Assembly: GCF_030515985.1 (NCBI RefSeq)
Contig: NZ_CP100376.1
Location: 1,439,951 to 1,448,274, forward strand
Direction: 5' to 3'
DNA: 8,324 nt
Source of the DNA: Corynebacterium accolens
GTDB lineage: Bacteria > Actinomycetota > Actinomycetes > Mycobacteriales > Mycobacteriaceae
Shown here: in pieces, positions 1 through 6,488 of the stretch
How positions within the stretch are numbered: the stretch's first letter is position 1
How the letters are laid out: each line of letters opens with the position of its first letter
Notes under the pieces: generated by a model
The model's input: the letters and a program-made list of their open reading frames with translations, nothing else
What the model was told of the DNA's origin: nothing
Databases searched by the model: none
Translations under genes and position numbers: made by a program

Positions 1-154
1 GCAATTCAGAAGAACGGTCATAAGGCTCAGTAGAACTGAACGGGTGGGACCGTTATCTCCTTCACCGAAATGAAGCGGAGCTTTCAGCTCAAGCAGGGTG
101 GTACCGCGAGCCACTGGCCCGTCCCTGCATCAAGTTATAGCGTGAAGGAAGACA
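1..154 (+). promoter_or_regulatory. T-box riboswitch leader of ileS (5' end cut by window)
   Basis: The hallmark T-box segment AGGGTGGTACCGCG lies at 95-108. Its bulge TGGT (99-102) would pair with the 3' NCCA end of uncharged tRNA, and the U fits the A discriminator base of tRNA-Ile. Flanking bases 93-98 (GCAGGG) pair perfectly with 123-128 (CCCTGC), forming the antisequestrator stem, with a small GCC/GGC hairpin inside (110-112/116-118). A 5-bp hairpin (78-82/86-90) sits just upstream, as stem III does. Bases 13-19 pair perfectly with 48-54, followed directly by ATC (55-57), an Ile specifier candidate. A 5-bp hairpin (27-31/35-39) lies inside that stem. There is no U-tract terminator before the start codon, so control is probably translational, as known for actinobacterial ileS T-boxes. 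The base of stem I and the promoter lie outside the window. Confidence 0.9.
142..149 (+). promoter_or_regulatory. ileS ribosome binding site and its leader complement
   Basis: GTGAAGGA contains the Shine-Dalgarno AAGGA, five bases before the ATG at 155, and fixes that start. It is perfectly complementary over 8 bases to 58-65, just after the specifier candidate. This suggests the leader can sequester the ribosome binding site. Confidence 0.7.
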
Positions 155-3100
155 ATGGTGAAAAAGATTTACCCCAAGGTCGATATGACCGGCGGCTCGA
201 GCCGCTTCCCGGACATGGAAGAAGAAGTCCAGAAGTACTGGAAGCAGGACGATACGTTCCAGGCTTCTTTGGAAAAGACCAAGGACTGCCCCGAATACAT
301 CTTTTATGACGGCCCTCCCTTTGCCAATGGCCTGCCGCACTACGGCCACCTGTTGACCGGATACGTGAAGGATATCGTGCCGCGTTACCGCACTATGGCC
401 GGAAATTACGTCCCCCGCGTCTTCGGCTGGGATACCCACGGCTTGCCCGCGGAGCTGGAGGCAGAAAAGCAGCTCGGGATCACCGATAAAGCCCAGATCG
501 AGGACATGGGCCTGGACAAGTTCAACGAGTACTGCGCTAAGTCGGTGCTGGAATACACCGATGAGTGGGAAGATTACGTTAACCGCCAGGCGCGCTGGGT
601 GGACTTTGATAATGGCTACAAGACCATGGATATCAACTTCATGGAATCGGTCATGTGGGCCTTCAAGGAGCTGTATGACAAGGGCCTAATCTACAAGGGC
701 TTCCGCGTTCTGCCTTACTCTTGGGCGGAGCATACCTCCTTGTCCAACCAGGAAACGCGCTTGGATGATTCCTATAAGATGCGCCAGGATCCCACCTTGA
801 CTGTGACTTTCCCGGTCGCAGGTGCTCGCGAGGGCACCGCGGCGGAGAAGACATTGGAGGATTACCCCGCGCTTGCCGATGCCTCCTTCCTCGCCTGGAC
901 CACCACCCCCTGGACCCTGCCGTCCAACGAGGCGCTGGCGGTTCACCCGGAGGTCTCTTACGCACTATTTAAGGCCACCGACGGCGAATTCGCTGGCCGC
1001 ACGTTCATCATGGCTGAAAACCTGCTGGGTACCCTGGAAAAGGAGCTGGGTGAGGCGCAGGTGCTGGGCACCTTCACCGGCGCGCAGCTTGAGGGCTTTA
1101 AGTACGAGCCGATCTTCGGATTTTTCCCAGACCTGCGCAATGCCTACCAGGTACTGTTGGCGGACTACGTCACCACCGAAGACGGTACGGGTGTTGTCCA
1201 CCAGTCGCCCGCCTTTGGTGAAGACGATATGAATACCACCAACGAGTACGACATCGAGTTGGTGGTCCCAGTGGATGAGGACGGTAAGTTCACCTCCCAG
1301 GTGCCGCCGTACGAGGGTCAGCTGGTCTTCGATGCGAATAAGTCCATCATCAAGGACCTCAAGGCCGCTGGGCGAGTGGTGCGCCACGTCACCATCGAGC
1401 ACTCCTACCCGCACTCTTGGCGCTCGGGCGAGCCGCTTATCTACATGGCGCTGCCCGCATGGTTTGTGAAGGTCACCGAATTCCGCGATCGCATGGTGGA
1501 GCTTAACCACAACAAGATCGAGTGGCTGCCGGAGCACATCCGCGATGGCCAATTTGGCAAGTGGCTGGAAGGCGCCCGCGACTGGAATATCTCCCGCACC
1601 CGCTACTGGGGCGCGCCCATCCCAGTGTGGATGTCCGATAATGACGAGTACCCGCGCATGGACGTCTACGGCTCTTTGGATGAGCTGGAGAGGGACTTCG
1701 GCAAGCGCCCGGAGTCGCTGCACCGCCCGCACATCGATGAGCTGACCCGCCCCAACCCGGATGATCCCACCGGTAAGTCCACGATGCGCCGCGTGCCGGA
1801 CGTGCTGGACTGCTGGTTCGAATCCGGCTCCATGCCGTTTGCGCAAAAGCACTACCCGTTTGAAAATAAGGAGTGGTTTGAAACCCACTCGCCGGCGGAC
1901 TTCATCGTGGAGTACTCCGGGCAAACCCGCGGTTGGTTCTACCTGCTGCACGTGCTGTCCACTGCGCTCTTTGATCGCCCGGCATTCAAGAAGGTCGTGG
2001 CCCACGGCATCGTCTTGGGCAATGACGGGCTTAAGATGTCCAAGTCCAAGGGCAACTACCCGGATGTCAACGAGGTCTTTGACCGCGATGGTTCCGATGC
2101 CATGCGCTGGTTCCTGATGTCCTCGCCCATCCTGCGCGGCGGCAACCTCATCGTTACCGAGCAGGGTATCCGCGAGGGCGTGCGCCAGGCGCTGCTTCCC
2201 ATCTGGAATGCGTACACCTTCCTGCAGCTCTACGCCGAGCAGGAGGCGAAGTTCGATACGAGCTCCACGCACGTGCTCGACCGCTACATCCTGGCTAAGA
2301 CCCACGACCTTGTGGCCAACGTCGATGCAGCGCTGGCGGGGACCGATATCGCCACCGCCACCGAAGAGGTGCGCCTTTTCGCTGACGTGCTGACCAACTG
2401 GTACGTCCGCCGCTCCCGCGATCGCTTCTGGGGCGGCGAGGATGCCAACCCGGAGGCCTTCAATACCCTCTACACCGTGTTGGAGACCACCACGTGCGTG
2501 GTTGCCCCGTTGCTTCCGCACGTCGCCGAGGTCATCTACCGCGGCCTGACCGGTGAGCGCTCCGTCCACCTGGCTGATTTCCCCAAGGCCGAGGACTACC
2601 CCGCGGATGCGGACCTGGTGTCTGCCATGGACGCTACCCGCGCGGTGGCATCGGCTGCGTCCTCGGTGCGCAAGGCCAATAAGCTGCGCAACCGCCTGCC
2701 GCTGCCGAAGCTCACCGTGGCCTTCGCGGGTTCGCAGAGCCTAGCGGACTTCGCCGACATCATCCGCGACGAGGTCAATGTCAAAGAGGTTGAGCTTACT
2801 GACGATGTCGATTCCGTCGGTACCTTCCAGGTGGTCTGCAACGCCAAGGTTGCCGGCCCGCGCTTGGGCAAGGATGTCCAGCGGGCCATCAAGAATCTTA
2901 AGGCGGGCAACTACGAGCGTCGCGGCGATGAGGTCGTGGTTGACGGGGACATCGTCTTGAGCCCTGAGGAATACACCGAGCGTTTGCAGGCGGCGAACCC
3001 GGACTCCACGGCCCGCATCGAGGGCCTGGATGGCCTCGTCGTCCTGGATACCGAGGTTACCGAAGAGCTCGAGGCCGAAGGCTGGGCCGCCGATGTCATC

Positions 3101-3319
3101 CGTGGCTTGCAGGATGCCCGCAAGAACTCCGGCTTCGACGTATCTGACCGCATCTCCGTGGTCCTTTCCGTGCCCGAAGAAAAGAAGGAGTGGGCGCTGC
3201 GTCACGCTGACACCATCGCTGGCGAGGTGCTGGCTACGGAGTTCTCCGTAGTCACCGAGCAGCTTGCCGATGCCCACGATATCCTCACCGGAGTCACCGC
3301 CACCGTAGCCAAGAACTAA
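155..3319 (+). CDS. ileS: Isoleucyl-tRNA synthetase (type 2-like IleRS)
   Basis: Cytoplasmic class I aminoacyl-tRNA synthetase that charges tRNA-Ile with isoleucine using ATP and edits misactivated valine. The 1054-residue length is full for the family. The HIGH signature is HYGH at residues 62-65 and KMSKS is at 627-631. The CP1 editing domain shows [12 protein letters not shown] from 249 and [15 protein letters not shown] at 344-358, with the conserved Asp residues. CWFESGS is at 553-559, and the anticodon-binding domain carries [12 protein letters not shown] at 748-759. HYGH and this anticodon-domain motif fit the eukaryote-like type 2 IleRS common in Actinobacteria, a class often less sensitive to mupirocin; that sensitivity is inferred here. 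The ATG is chosen by its Shine-Dalgarno and T-box leader, and the gene ends in TAA. It appears to be a single transcription unit ending at the hairpin just downstream. No lesions are visible. Confidence 0.97.
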   Translation: MVKKIYPKVDMTGGSSRFPDMEEEVQKYWKQDDTFQASLEKTKDCPEYIFYDGPPFANGLPHYGHLLTGYVKDIVPRYRTMAGNYVPRVFGWDTHGLPAELEAEKQLGITDKAQIEDMGLDKFNEYCAKSVLEYTDEWEDYVNRQARWVDFDNGYKTMDINFMESVMWAFKELYDKGLIYKGFRVLPYSWAEHTSLSNQETRLDDSYKMRQDPTLTVTFPVAGAREGTAAEKTLEDYPALADASFLAWTTTPWTLPSNEALAVHPEVSYALFKATDGEFAGRTFIMAENLLGTLEKELGEAQVLGTFTGAQLEGFKYEPIFGFFPDLRNAYQVLLADYVTTEDGTGVVHQSPAFGEDDMNTTNEYDIELVVPVDEDGKFTSQVPPYEGQLVFDANKSIIKDLKAAGRVVRHVTIEHSYPHSWRSGEPLIYMALPAWFVKVTEFRDRMVELNHNKIEWLPEHIRDGQFGKWLEGARDWNISRTRYWGAPIPVWMSDNDEYPRMDVYGSLDELERDFGKRPESLHRPHIDELTRPNPDDPTGKSTMRRVPDVLDCWFESGSMPFAQKHYPFENKEWFETHSPADFIVEYSGQTRGWFYLLHVLSTALFDRPAFKKVVAHGIVLGNDGLKMSKSKGNYPDVNEVFDRDGSDAMRWFLMSSPILRGGNLIVTEQGIREGVRQALLPIWNAYTFLQLYAEQEAKFDTSSTHVLDRYILAKTHDLVANVDAALAGTDIATATEEVRLFADVLTNWYVRRSRDRFWGGEDANPEAFNTLYTVLETTTCVVAPLLPHVAEVIYRGLTGERSVHLADFPKAEDYPADADLVSAMDATRAVASAASSVRKANKLRNRLPLPKLTVAFAGSQSLADFADIIRDEVNVKEVELTDDVDSVGTFQVVCNAKVAGPRLGKDVQRAIKNLKAGNYERRGDEVVVDGDIVLSPEEYTERLQAANPDSTARIEGLDGLVVLDTEVTEELEAEGWAADVIRGLQDARKNSGFDVSDRISVVLSVPEEKKEWALRHADTIAGEVLATEFSVVTEQLADAHDILTGVTATVAKN

Positions 3320-3339
3320 GAGCACACAGGCTAAACGTT

Positions 3340-3386
3340 AAGCGGCCCGGCCGGATGCTATCTACAGCGTTCGACTGGGCCGCTTT
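3340..3386 (+). terminator. Hairpin downstream of ileS, probable terminator
   Basis: Bases 3340-3348 (AAGCGGCCC) pair perfectly with 3377-3385 (GGGCCGCTT), starting 21 bases after the ileS stop. The 28-base loop can form a smaller GCT/AGC stem. The T tract is only TTT, so it may be a weak intrinsic terminator or a 3'-end processing structure. Confidence 0.6.
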
Positions 3387-3591
3387 GCGCACTTATCAAT
3401 CGGTGGGTTCAATATGCGTAAGAATTAAAATAAAAGAAGAAATGGGGATGTGGACTTTGTTGTGGGGCTTGCTGGAGAAGCTGAAGTAATCGGTGGTCTC
3501 TGTTTAGCGAGGACGCCATTGTCAGCCTTGACATCATGTACGAAAGCCGTGTTCATTAAGTGATCTCGCACACTTTTTCGGGTATACACTT

Positions 3592-3619
3592 TTGGGTAAA
3601 AAGCAATATGGTTTACTAA
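3592..3619 (+). promoter_or_regulatory. Candidate promoter for the secreted-protein gene
   Basis: TTGGGT (3592-3597) is a -35 candidate, followed after 16 bases by TACTAA (3614-3619) as a -10 candidate. The leader to the ATG at 3759 would be about 130 bases. This is pattern matching only, in an AT-rich region where chance matches are common. Confidence 0.3.
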
Positions 3620-3643
3620 TCTTGCGTTTAAAAACGTAAATAG

Positions 3644-3659
3644 CACGATAGAGATCGTG
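3644..3659 (+). repeat. Inverted repeat CACGAT-AGAG-ATCGTG in the leader
   Basis: A perfect 6-bp inverted repeat with a 4-base spacer lies about 100 bases upstream of the secreted-protein start. If transcription begins near 3626 it would be a leader hairpin; otherwise it could be an operator. The function is not known. Confidence 0.4.
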
Positions 3660-3758
3660 TTATTCCGCTTTCTGCGGTGTCCGCCCGCGCTTTACATTTT
3701 TGAAAGCACATCGTGGCATACAGGGCCCGTAGTTCGAAGTACCCCTTGGAAGGTTCGT

Positions 3759-4268
3759 ATGAAACTCAATAAGCGTGTTCTCGCTTCTGCAGCTATCTCT
3801 GCATCTCTCGTGGCTACCGCAGTTACCCCAGTTGCTTGGGCTACTGGTGAGCATCTTAACTGTGCACAGAACTTCCGAGCCGGCGTCGATTTCGATGCTG
3901 GCATCAATGCCAACGTTGCGGAGCATCTGCAGCGTAACTGCAAGTTGAGTGTGGGTCAGATCACTGAGCTAAGTGTTAGCGAAATGGCACAGACAGCTAG
4001 GGAACTCTTGGGGAAAGACAACACGCCTCTTTATTCTGAAGAAGAGTTGAAGCGTTTGTCACATTCTGAGGTTGTCAGGGAAGCGCGGATCAATGGCATT
4101 TCTTCCGACGATGATGGCAAGGGTCCTGCTGAAGGCGGACAGCAGTCAGAGGCTCCTCTAATGGTGAATGATGTCAAAGCAGGGGACAGGGAAATCACTG
4201 GCTCGGTGTTTTGCTCCCAGGTCAAAAGAAGACAGTTCAAGTTACTTTCCCAAACTTCAGGGCATTAA
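3759..4268 (+). CDS. 5' fragment: signal peptide and N-terminal region of the secreted protein
   Basis: Residues 1-28 are a Sec signal peptide: basic MKLNKR, a hydrophobic Ala/Val/Ser core, and an AWA cleavage motif before TGEH. Next comes a charged, probably helical region of about 90 residues with two cysteines (LNC and RNC) that could form a disulphide after export. A short acidic linker then leads to the start of an Ig-like unit (MVNDVKAGDREITGSV). The last 19 residues, from FCSQ to the stop, are out of frame and do not resemble the second repeat. A frame-open extension upstream to 3657 exists but lacks signal-peptide logic and a ribosome binding site, so the ATG at 3759 is preferred. If expressed, this would be a truncated secreted product. 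Confidence 0.6.
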   Translation: MKLNKRVLASAAISASLVATAVTPVAWATGEHLNCAQNFRAGVDFDAGINANVAEHLQRNCKLSVGQITELSVSEMAQTARELLGKDNTPLYSEEELKRLSHSEVVREARINGISSDDDGKGPAEGGQQSEAPLMVNDVKAGDREITGSVFCSQVKRRQFKLLSQTSGH

Positions 4269-4410
4269 CTACGGACCTACATCTTAAGGAAAATCTGCTG
4301 AGGAAGGTGGAGCCTCTAATGGTAAAGCTGTCACCTTTAAATTCGACGTTCCTGAAGGGATTAACCTAAAGGCAGGTGAAACACTACTCTTTAGTTCGCT
4401 ATATGATTCC

Positions 4411-5121
4411 TTGGCTCCGGACGATAGCAAGAGCAAAGCCATACCAGTAGTTGTTAAACCTGCGGATGTGGCCGAGGAGGAAGGCCCAGATTCTGGGGAC
4501 TCTGAAGGCGAATTCCCGTTCGCTGTTTCCGCGGAAGTAAATGACATCAAGGCAGGAGACAAAAAGGTTACCGGTAAGGTTCGTTTGTACCCAGGCCAAG
4601 AGGTGGAAATTGAGGCTTATTTCCCCGGCGGAAGGATTCAGACAACCGTCGTGAAGCTGGAGAAAAAGTCTGCACAGAAGGGCCAAGTTCCTGAAGGTGA
4701 GTTTGTCCCGTTTGAAATCGATGTACCTGCAGACGTCAAGTTAATGGCAGGTGACAAGGTATCCGTTTCTCCGATCCCTCATGTCACGGATCCGAAAACC
4801 GGTGAAAGCAACAGCGTAGGGCTCATTGTGAAGGCTGCTGATAAGGGCAGCGAGTCGCAACCCGACCAGACCTCTGGTAACGGTAATGGCAAGGGCAAAG
4901 AGGGAGGCAGCGGTTCCACAAAGCCGGCACAGCCATCGGTTCCGGGCGCTGATGATAGCCCTGGTGCTGGAGAAGGCAGCTCTAAGTTTGGCAAGGTCTT
5001 TGAAGTAATTCCTGGTTTGGGTGCTTTGGTGGAAGGTGTTGCCAAGTTCTTCAACAAGAACTCAGGCCTCGCTCGCCTCTTGCAACCGCTGCGTAACTTC
5101 TTCTCACTGTTTAAGTTCTAA
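4411..5121 (+). CDS. 3' fragment: second Ig-like unit, linker and C-terminal tail
   Basis: The open frame runs from just after the TAA at 4287 to 5121. The first usable start is a TTG at 4411, without a good ribosome binding site, so independent translation is doubtful. It encodes the end of unit 1 (VVVKPADVAEEE), a full unit 2 from AEVNDIKAGDKKVTGKV to VGLIVKA, and a linker rich in Gly, Ser, Lys and Pro. It ends in a segment of about 45 residues with IPGLGALVEGVAKFF and LQPLRNFFSLFKF. There is no LPXTG sorting motif. The hydrophobic/basic tail could associate with the membrane or the mycolate envelope, which is inference. Without the upstream signal peptide this part would not be exported. 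Confidence 0.5.
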   Translation: MAPDDSKSKAIPVVVKPADVAEEEGPDSGDSEGEFPFAVSAEVNDIKAGDKKVTGKVRLYPGQEVEIEAYFPGGRIQTTVVKLEKKSAQKGQVPEGEFVPFEIDVPADVKLMAGDKVSVSPIPHVTDPKTGESNSVGLIVKAADKGSESQPDQTSGNGNGKGKEGGSGSTKPAQPSVPGADDSPGAGEGSSKFGKVFEVIPGLGALVEGVAKFFNKNSGLARLLQPLRNFFSLFKF

Positions 5122-5184
5122 TCTCGTCTGAGTTAGTGGATTAGTGCGGGCTTGATGCGCGGACTAGGCTACCGACAGTGACTG

Positions 5185-5220
5185 AACCGGAGCCCTCCAT
5201 GAGGAGGTGCTCCGGTTTCT
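5185..5220 (+). terminator. Strong hairpin terminator after the secreted-protein gene
   Basis: Bases 5185-5193 (AACCGGAGC) pair with 5209-5217 (GCTCCGGTT), and 5194-5198 (CCTCC) pair with 5203-5207 (GGAGG) around an ATGA loop, with only T5208 bulged. TTTCT follows. The symmetrical stem could also stop transcription from the other side. Confidence 0.8.
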
Positions 5221-5290
5221 GTGTTGTCTGGCCAAATGTTGCGGGACTTGGCCTAGCGCACTGGGCCGGGCAGGTGTGACGCGGGCTTGT

Positions 5291-5514
5291 TTTAGGGACC
5301 GGTAAGGCGGTACCAGGTACCGGGGTGGCGGTAGCCGCCCGGTAGCCGGTTTTACCCCCGCTTATCGTTTGGACCGTTGACGTTGCTTGAGCTGTTTGCT
5401 AACGACCCACGCGTACACACTGCGTGGGCCGTCCACTAAAGAGTGCCTAAAAACTACCCCCGGTACCCGATATCCGCACCGGTCGGTACTCGATACCGCC
5501 CTACCGGTACTAAA
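5291..5514. repeat. Imperfect long inverted repeat around a central hairpin
   Basis: The left arm (5298-5322) matches the reverse complement of the right arm (5484-5508) at 21 of 25 positions. TTTAG at 5291-5295 and CTAAA at 5510-5514 extend the ends. Bases 5323-5360 and 5450-5483 continue with weaker, gapped similarity. The centre holds CCCACGC/GCGTGGG (5406-5412/5422-5428). It could be a small mobile-element relic, a protein-binding array or a structured RNA. No transposase lies beside it. Confidence 0.6.
5377..5405 (+). promoter_or_regulatory. Candidate promoter for the ATP-grasp operon
   Basis: TTGACG (5377-5382), a 17-base spacer, and TAACGA (5400-5405) preceded by TGC form an extended -10-like arrangement just before the central hairpin. 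The -10 element lacks the usual final T, so support is weak. Confidence 0.3.
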
Positions 5515-5768
5515 TAGCGTCGCGCGTCATTCAAGGCCCAAGCAACGATTTTCAGCGAGAATTCCGCCACAATCACCCCGAATCGCTTCCATCAAAAAGT
5601 GTAGTCTTCATAACCCGCCAAGATGACCGAGAATGTGACCTCCTGTCGCTGATTCTCGCCAGCCAAAACATTGGAGTCGTACGAATTGACAGCGACGGCG
5701 AACTCAGTAAAGAGCTATTACCAATAGATAACTTCGGAAGACTGGTTACGGAACATGGCAACACCACG
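5514..5768 (+). other. In-frame N-terminal coding extension of the ATP-grasp gene, without start codon
   Basis: The ATP-grasp frame stays open upstream of GTG 5769 back to a TAA at 5511. From about 5601 it encodes SVVFITRQDDRECDLLSLIL and then IGVVRIDSDGELSKELLPID. This resembles the N-terminal pre-ATP-grasp domain of RiPP ATP-grasp maturases. No ATG, GTG or TTG occurs in this frame between 5514 and 5768; only CTG (5643, 5649, 5742) and ATT or ATA codons do. The real start is therefore noncanonical, lost, or in another frame before a frameshift. Confidence 0.65.
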
Positions 5769-6488
5769 GTGGCAGTAGCTTGGATCCGCCATTTTTCACG
5801 CGAATCTATAAAAAATATATCCTGCGCTAAAGAGGAAATAATTTATATCAAAGATCAGGCAATATCCTACATACAAACGCTTGAAGAGATTGCTTTATTT
5901 AGCGTAAACCATTTTTGTAACGCTCGGTCACGGCTTGCACAAATTCAGCTCGCCAATTCTATTGGACTTACTACCCCTCAAACGTCAATTGGATATGAAG
6001 CGGCGTTTCCCTTTTCAATTGCCAAACCGATTGGCCCCCACTGGGTAGAACCGACTCCGGGAACACTTCTTGGAGCTATGCCTAAACGTTTGAAGCTAGA
6101 TGAATCAACTCGTGATGAGCCGGTACCTCTCCTATTCCAGAAGTATATGAACTCAGAGTATGAGCTCCGCTGCTACGTAATCGACCAAGAAGTTATCGTT
6201 TTCCGAGTATCAGGATATGACAATGCAGACGACCTGTGGCAAGAGAACAACGGCGTGAGCGTATCTCTATATAAATCTACCCAAAGATTAAAAGATATTC
6301 TAATTGAATACTCCCAACTATCCGGTTGTAATTTATGTGCCATCGACCTCCTAATACAAGGAGGTGACCCAATATTTCTTGAATGTAACGTTTGCTTCGA
6401 TTGGCTATTCTACGAAGACCGAGCTGGCACGAATCTCGTCTCCAACGCCATTGCTAGATATTTACAAAGGACTTTAAACGATGCTTAG
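5769..6488 (+). CDS. ATP-grasp ligase, RiPP maturase-like
   Basis: Resembles the MvdD/RimK-like ATP-grasp enzymes that activate a carboxylate as an acyl-phosphate and form amide or ester bonds in ribosomal peptides. Numbered from the GTG, an arginine-containing strand AVAWIRHFS comes first. Then come RLAQIQLANSIGLTTPQT (the family's substrate-side helix), an ATP-binding lysine in IAKPIG (K86), FQKYM (123-127), D193 in CAIDLLI, and the metal-binding pair in FLECN (E205 and N207). This count omits roughly 55 conserved residues encoded upstream, so the GTG start is probably not the true N-terminus, and it has no ribosome binding site. The gene overlaps the next by 8 bases, implying translational coupling. 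It is AT-richer than ileS and uses ATA, TTA and AGA codons freely, suggesting transfer. The substrate is unknown; a precursor peptide or a small amino acid are alternatives. Confidence 0.75.
   Translation: MAVAWIRHFSRESIKNISCAKEEIIYIKDQAISYIQTLEEIALFSVNHFCNARSRLAQIQLANSIGLTTPQTSIGYEAAFPFSIAKPIGPHWVEPTPGTLLGAMPKRLKLDESTRDEPVPLLFQKYMNSEYELRCYVIDQEVIVFRVSGYDNADDLWQENNGVSVSLYKSTQRLKDILIEYSQLSGCNLCAIDLLIQGGDPIFLECNVCFDWLFYEDRAGTNLVSNAIARYLQRTLNDA

Larger units (their letters stand above)
3387..3758. other. Intergenic region between ileS and the secreted-protein gene
   Basis: About 370 bases without a convincing gene, clearly AT-richer than ileS. It holds a promoter candidate near 3592-3619, a palindrome-like CGTTT/AAACG pair at 3625-3636, and a CACGAT/ATCGTG inverted repeat at 3644-3659. 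The minus strand has a 73-codon open frame (3425-3646) without a persuasive start or family match. Its middle resembles the VNDVKAGD motif of the downstream gene and may be an inverted relic. Confidence 0.5.
3759..5121 (+). pseudogene. Secreted protein with two Ig-like repeats, disrupted by frameshifts and a stop
   Basis: One ancestral gene now reads through three frames. An N-terminal signal peptide and helical region lead into repeat unit 1 (from about 4150) and unit 2 (from about 4530), then a Gly/Ser/Pro-rich linker and a hydrophobic tail. The units share VND(V/I)KAGD, (I/V)TG, PGQ, FP, (F/I)DVP and AG(E/D) motifs, as in bacterial Ig-like domains of surface proteins. Unit 1 begins in the first frame to GSV (about 4208), continues in a second frame as LLPGQKKTVQVTFPNF, then in a third as GINYGPTS. 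A TAA at 4285-4287 follows, and then GKSAEEGG. Each shift fits loss of one base from a short T or G run. The rest of the gene is intact, so decay is recent or these are sequence errors. The start is the ATG at 3759, with GGAAGG five bases upstream. Confidence 0.75.
5221..5600. other. Structured noncoding region upstream of the ATP-grasp operon
   Basis: About 380 bases without a credible gene. The + strand has no ATG from about 5240 to 5622. It holds a long imperfect inverted repeat, a central hairpin, several GGTACC or CCGGTA motifs (GGTACC at 5309, 5316 and 5462) and a perfect local hairpin GGCGG-TAG-CCGCC (5327-5339). A TTG-initiated open frame of 79 codons crosses it but shows no protein-like features. 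Confidence 0.6.

Noticed and set aside
965..2569. Long minus-strand open frame (534 codons) opposite ileS
   Set aside because: It is the mirror of a GC-rich conserved coding region. The + strand carries all IleRS motifs, and the minus translation shows no family features.
3657..3758. Upstream ATG extension of the secreted protein
   Set aside because: It would place about 34 residues before a perfect signal peptide. The ATG at 3759 has GGAAGG at proper spacing.
5291..5514. Retron, CRISPR or plasmid-iteron interpretation of the repeat block
   Set aside because: There is no reverse transcriptase, Cas or Rep gene nearby, and no regularly spaced repeat-spacer pattern. The only regular feature is one imperfect inverted repeat.
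5387..5626. 79-codon TTG-initiated frame through the inverted repeat
   Set aside because: It has no ribosome binding site, runs across palindromic DNA, overlaps the conserved ATP-grasp N-terminus in another frame, and has no domain-like pattern.
5573..5767. 64-codon minus-strand frame opposite the ATP-grasp N-terminus
   Set aside because: The + frame here matches a known domain type. The minus peptide is a Ser/Arg-rich shadow.
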